64,000 nt of DNA, taken from contig JARLJW010000094.1 of NCBI GenBank assembly GCA_031290985.1, positions 111,371 to 175,370 on the forward strand, written 5' to 3'. The DNA is from Verrucomicrobiia bacterium. GTDB lineage: Bacteria > Verrucomicrobiota > Verrucomicrobiia > Limisphaerales > UBA11358. Both the position numbers and the translations under genes were made by a program. This document shows positions 63,371 through 64,000 of the stretch, piece by piece (the stretch's first letter is position 1; the number at the start of each line of letters is the position of its first letter). Below the pieces are notes generated by a model. It was not told the origin of the DNA. It saw nothing but the letters and a program-made list of their open reading frames with translations, and made no database searches.

Positions 63371-63936
63371 TCATTTCGCACCTTCGTCAGGAGCCAAAGC
63401 AAAAGAACACATTTTTTAAACCTACCGGTGGGGCGGCGCGGCGCCCTTTCGCCAGCCATGGCGGGCCGACTCAGCCGGCAGCCGCTCGGTTCAACAAATG
63501 TATGCCAACCTGGTTCCGAACGCCCAACCGACCCGCCCGCGACGGCGGACAAATCAGTTACGTCGTCGGCCGCCATTCGAAGCCAGTGTTCAGCACCGAC
63601 CGTGCGGTTCAGCAGTCCAGTCAGCCGATCCGAACTTCAAGCCGGCAAAGGTTGGCCGTCTATCTGACAAATCGCCTTCTTGGGAAATCAAAACATAATG
63701 ACAAATCAATACGATTCAGACGCATGAGATCCGACTCGACGCTGATGCGGAGGGAGGCCATCCGTCTTCGTCCCGCTTTTTATCGCCTGGCAAAATGCCG
63801 CCAATTGACTGACAAGCAGAATATGGTAACGAATCAACCCCCTGCCCTTCCAACCGCACATTTTTGCTTCTTCGACGTTTGTAATGGGTAAAAATGTTTG
63901 AAAAAGCTGAGGCGGGGCGGTTAAAGTGGTGACTTT
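63371..63936. other. Intergenic region at the right edge
   Basis: About 565 bp. A GC-rich first half (63420-63670) gives way to AT-richer sequence. A 129-codon plus-strand frame (63502-63891) is rich in Arg/Ser/Gln and resembles nothing known; I treat it as chance. No RNA gene recognised. Confidence 0.45.
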
Positions 63937-64000
63937 ATGATTCCAGAGAAAATGTTTCATTCGATTTTGGCACTGGGTGAAAGGTGGCGCATCAAGCAGG
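63937..64000 (+). CDS. Start of an unidentified gene, perhaps a transposase
   Basis: An ATG at 63937 opens a frame reading MIPEKMFHSILALGERWRIK to the window edge. The H-x-ILALGE-W tone recalls the N-terminus of ISL3-type transposases, but 21 residues cannot settle it. No inverted repeat end was recognised upstream. Partial at the right edge. Confidence 0.3.
   Translation, partial: MIPEKMFHSILALGERWRIKQ

Noticed and set aside
63502..63891. 129-codon plus-strand frame near the right edge
   Set aside because: Arg/Ser/Gln-rich without motif or neighbour support. Likely chance in GC-rich DNA.
1..64000. tRNA or rRNA genes
   Set aside because: No cloverleaf-like or conserved rRNA stretches were recognised in the intergenic regions.

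Overview
The window reads as a carbohydrate-degradation region of a Verrucomicrobiota bacterium, probably of the Pedosphaera/Limisphaerales or Opitutales kind. That placement is inference. It rests on giant secreted proteins built from autotransporter-associated beta-strand repeats without a barrel, on pseudopilin-like genes with a [20 protein letters not shown] N-terminus, on a Reg_prop sensor kinase, on weak ribosome-binding sites, and on the absence of any SusC/SusD pair. Almost every gene encodes a glycoside hydrolase, a polysaccharide lyase, a sugar transporter, a regulator or a giant adhesin-like protein.

Layout. (1) 1-4680, plus strand: tail of a Gfo/Idh/MocA oxidoreductase, a GH3 enzyme and a GPH-type sugar symporter. 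(2) 23320 down to 5313, minus strand: seven closely packed genes that could be one 18-kb operon. In order of transcription they are a 2069-aa beta-strand-repeat protein, a pseudopilin, a lyase fused to beta-strand repeats, a GH29 fucosidase, a second lyase, a GH27 alpha-galactosidase and a secreted alpha/beta-hydrolase-like protein. (3) 26901-23482, minus strand: two tandem LacI-type regulators and a GH88 unsaturated uronyl hydrolase. An identical 20-bp sequence lies upstream of GH88 and of the 18-kb gene set. (4) 27419-26990: a decayed GH97 gene. (5) 31430-27477, minus strand: a GH18-like domain fused to beta-strand repeats. (6) 31822-35586, plus strand: a Reg_prop histidine kinase and its NarL-type response regulator. 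(7) 35779-36374: a decayed gene. (8) 36712-40604, plus strand: GH130, an MFS transporter and a GH79-like enzyme. (9) 46308-40735, minus strand: GH2 and GH78. A GH28 gene carrying a frameshift diverges from them. (10) 51361-48386: a second GH78. (11) 55483-51740: a PL8-type lyase fused to beta-strand repeats. (12) 57971-56058: a membrane/TPR protein. (13) 63275-58222: a 1425-aa beta-strand-repeat protein followed by a second pseudopilin. (14) The right edge holds the start of an unidentified gene.

How the parts may work together (inference): surface-anchored lyases, GH28, GH78, GH29, GH27, GH2 and GH79 would cut a branched uronic-acid, rhamnose, fucose and galactose-containing plant-type polysaccharide outside the cytoplasm. 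GPH and MFS permeases would import the products, and cytoplasmic GH88, GH3 and GH130 would finish them. Two regulatory layers are visible: the LacI pair with its repeated operator candidate, and a two-component system. An 18-bp near-palindrome (consensus TTCGGATRAAGATGCGAA) recurs before the kinase, GH130, GH78, PL8 and 1425-aa genes. All five giant beta-strand proteins end in the same roughly 65-residue module, which looks like a sorting or anchoring signal.
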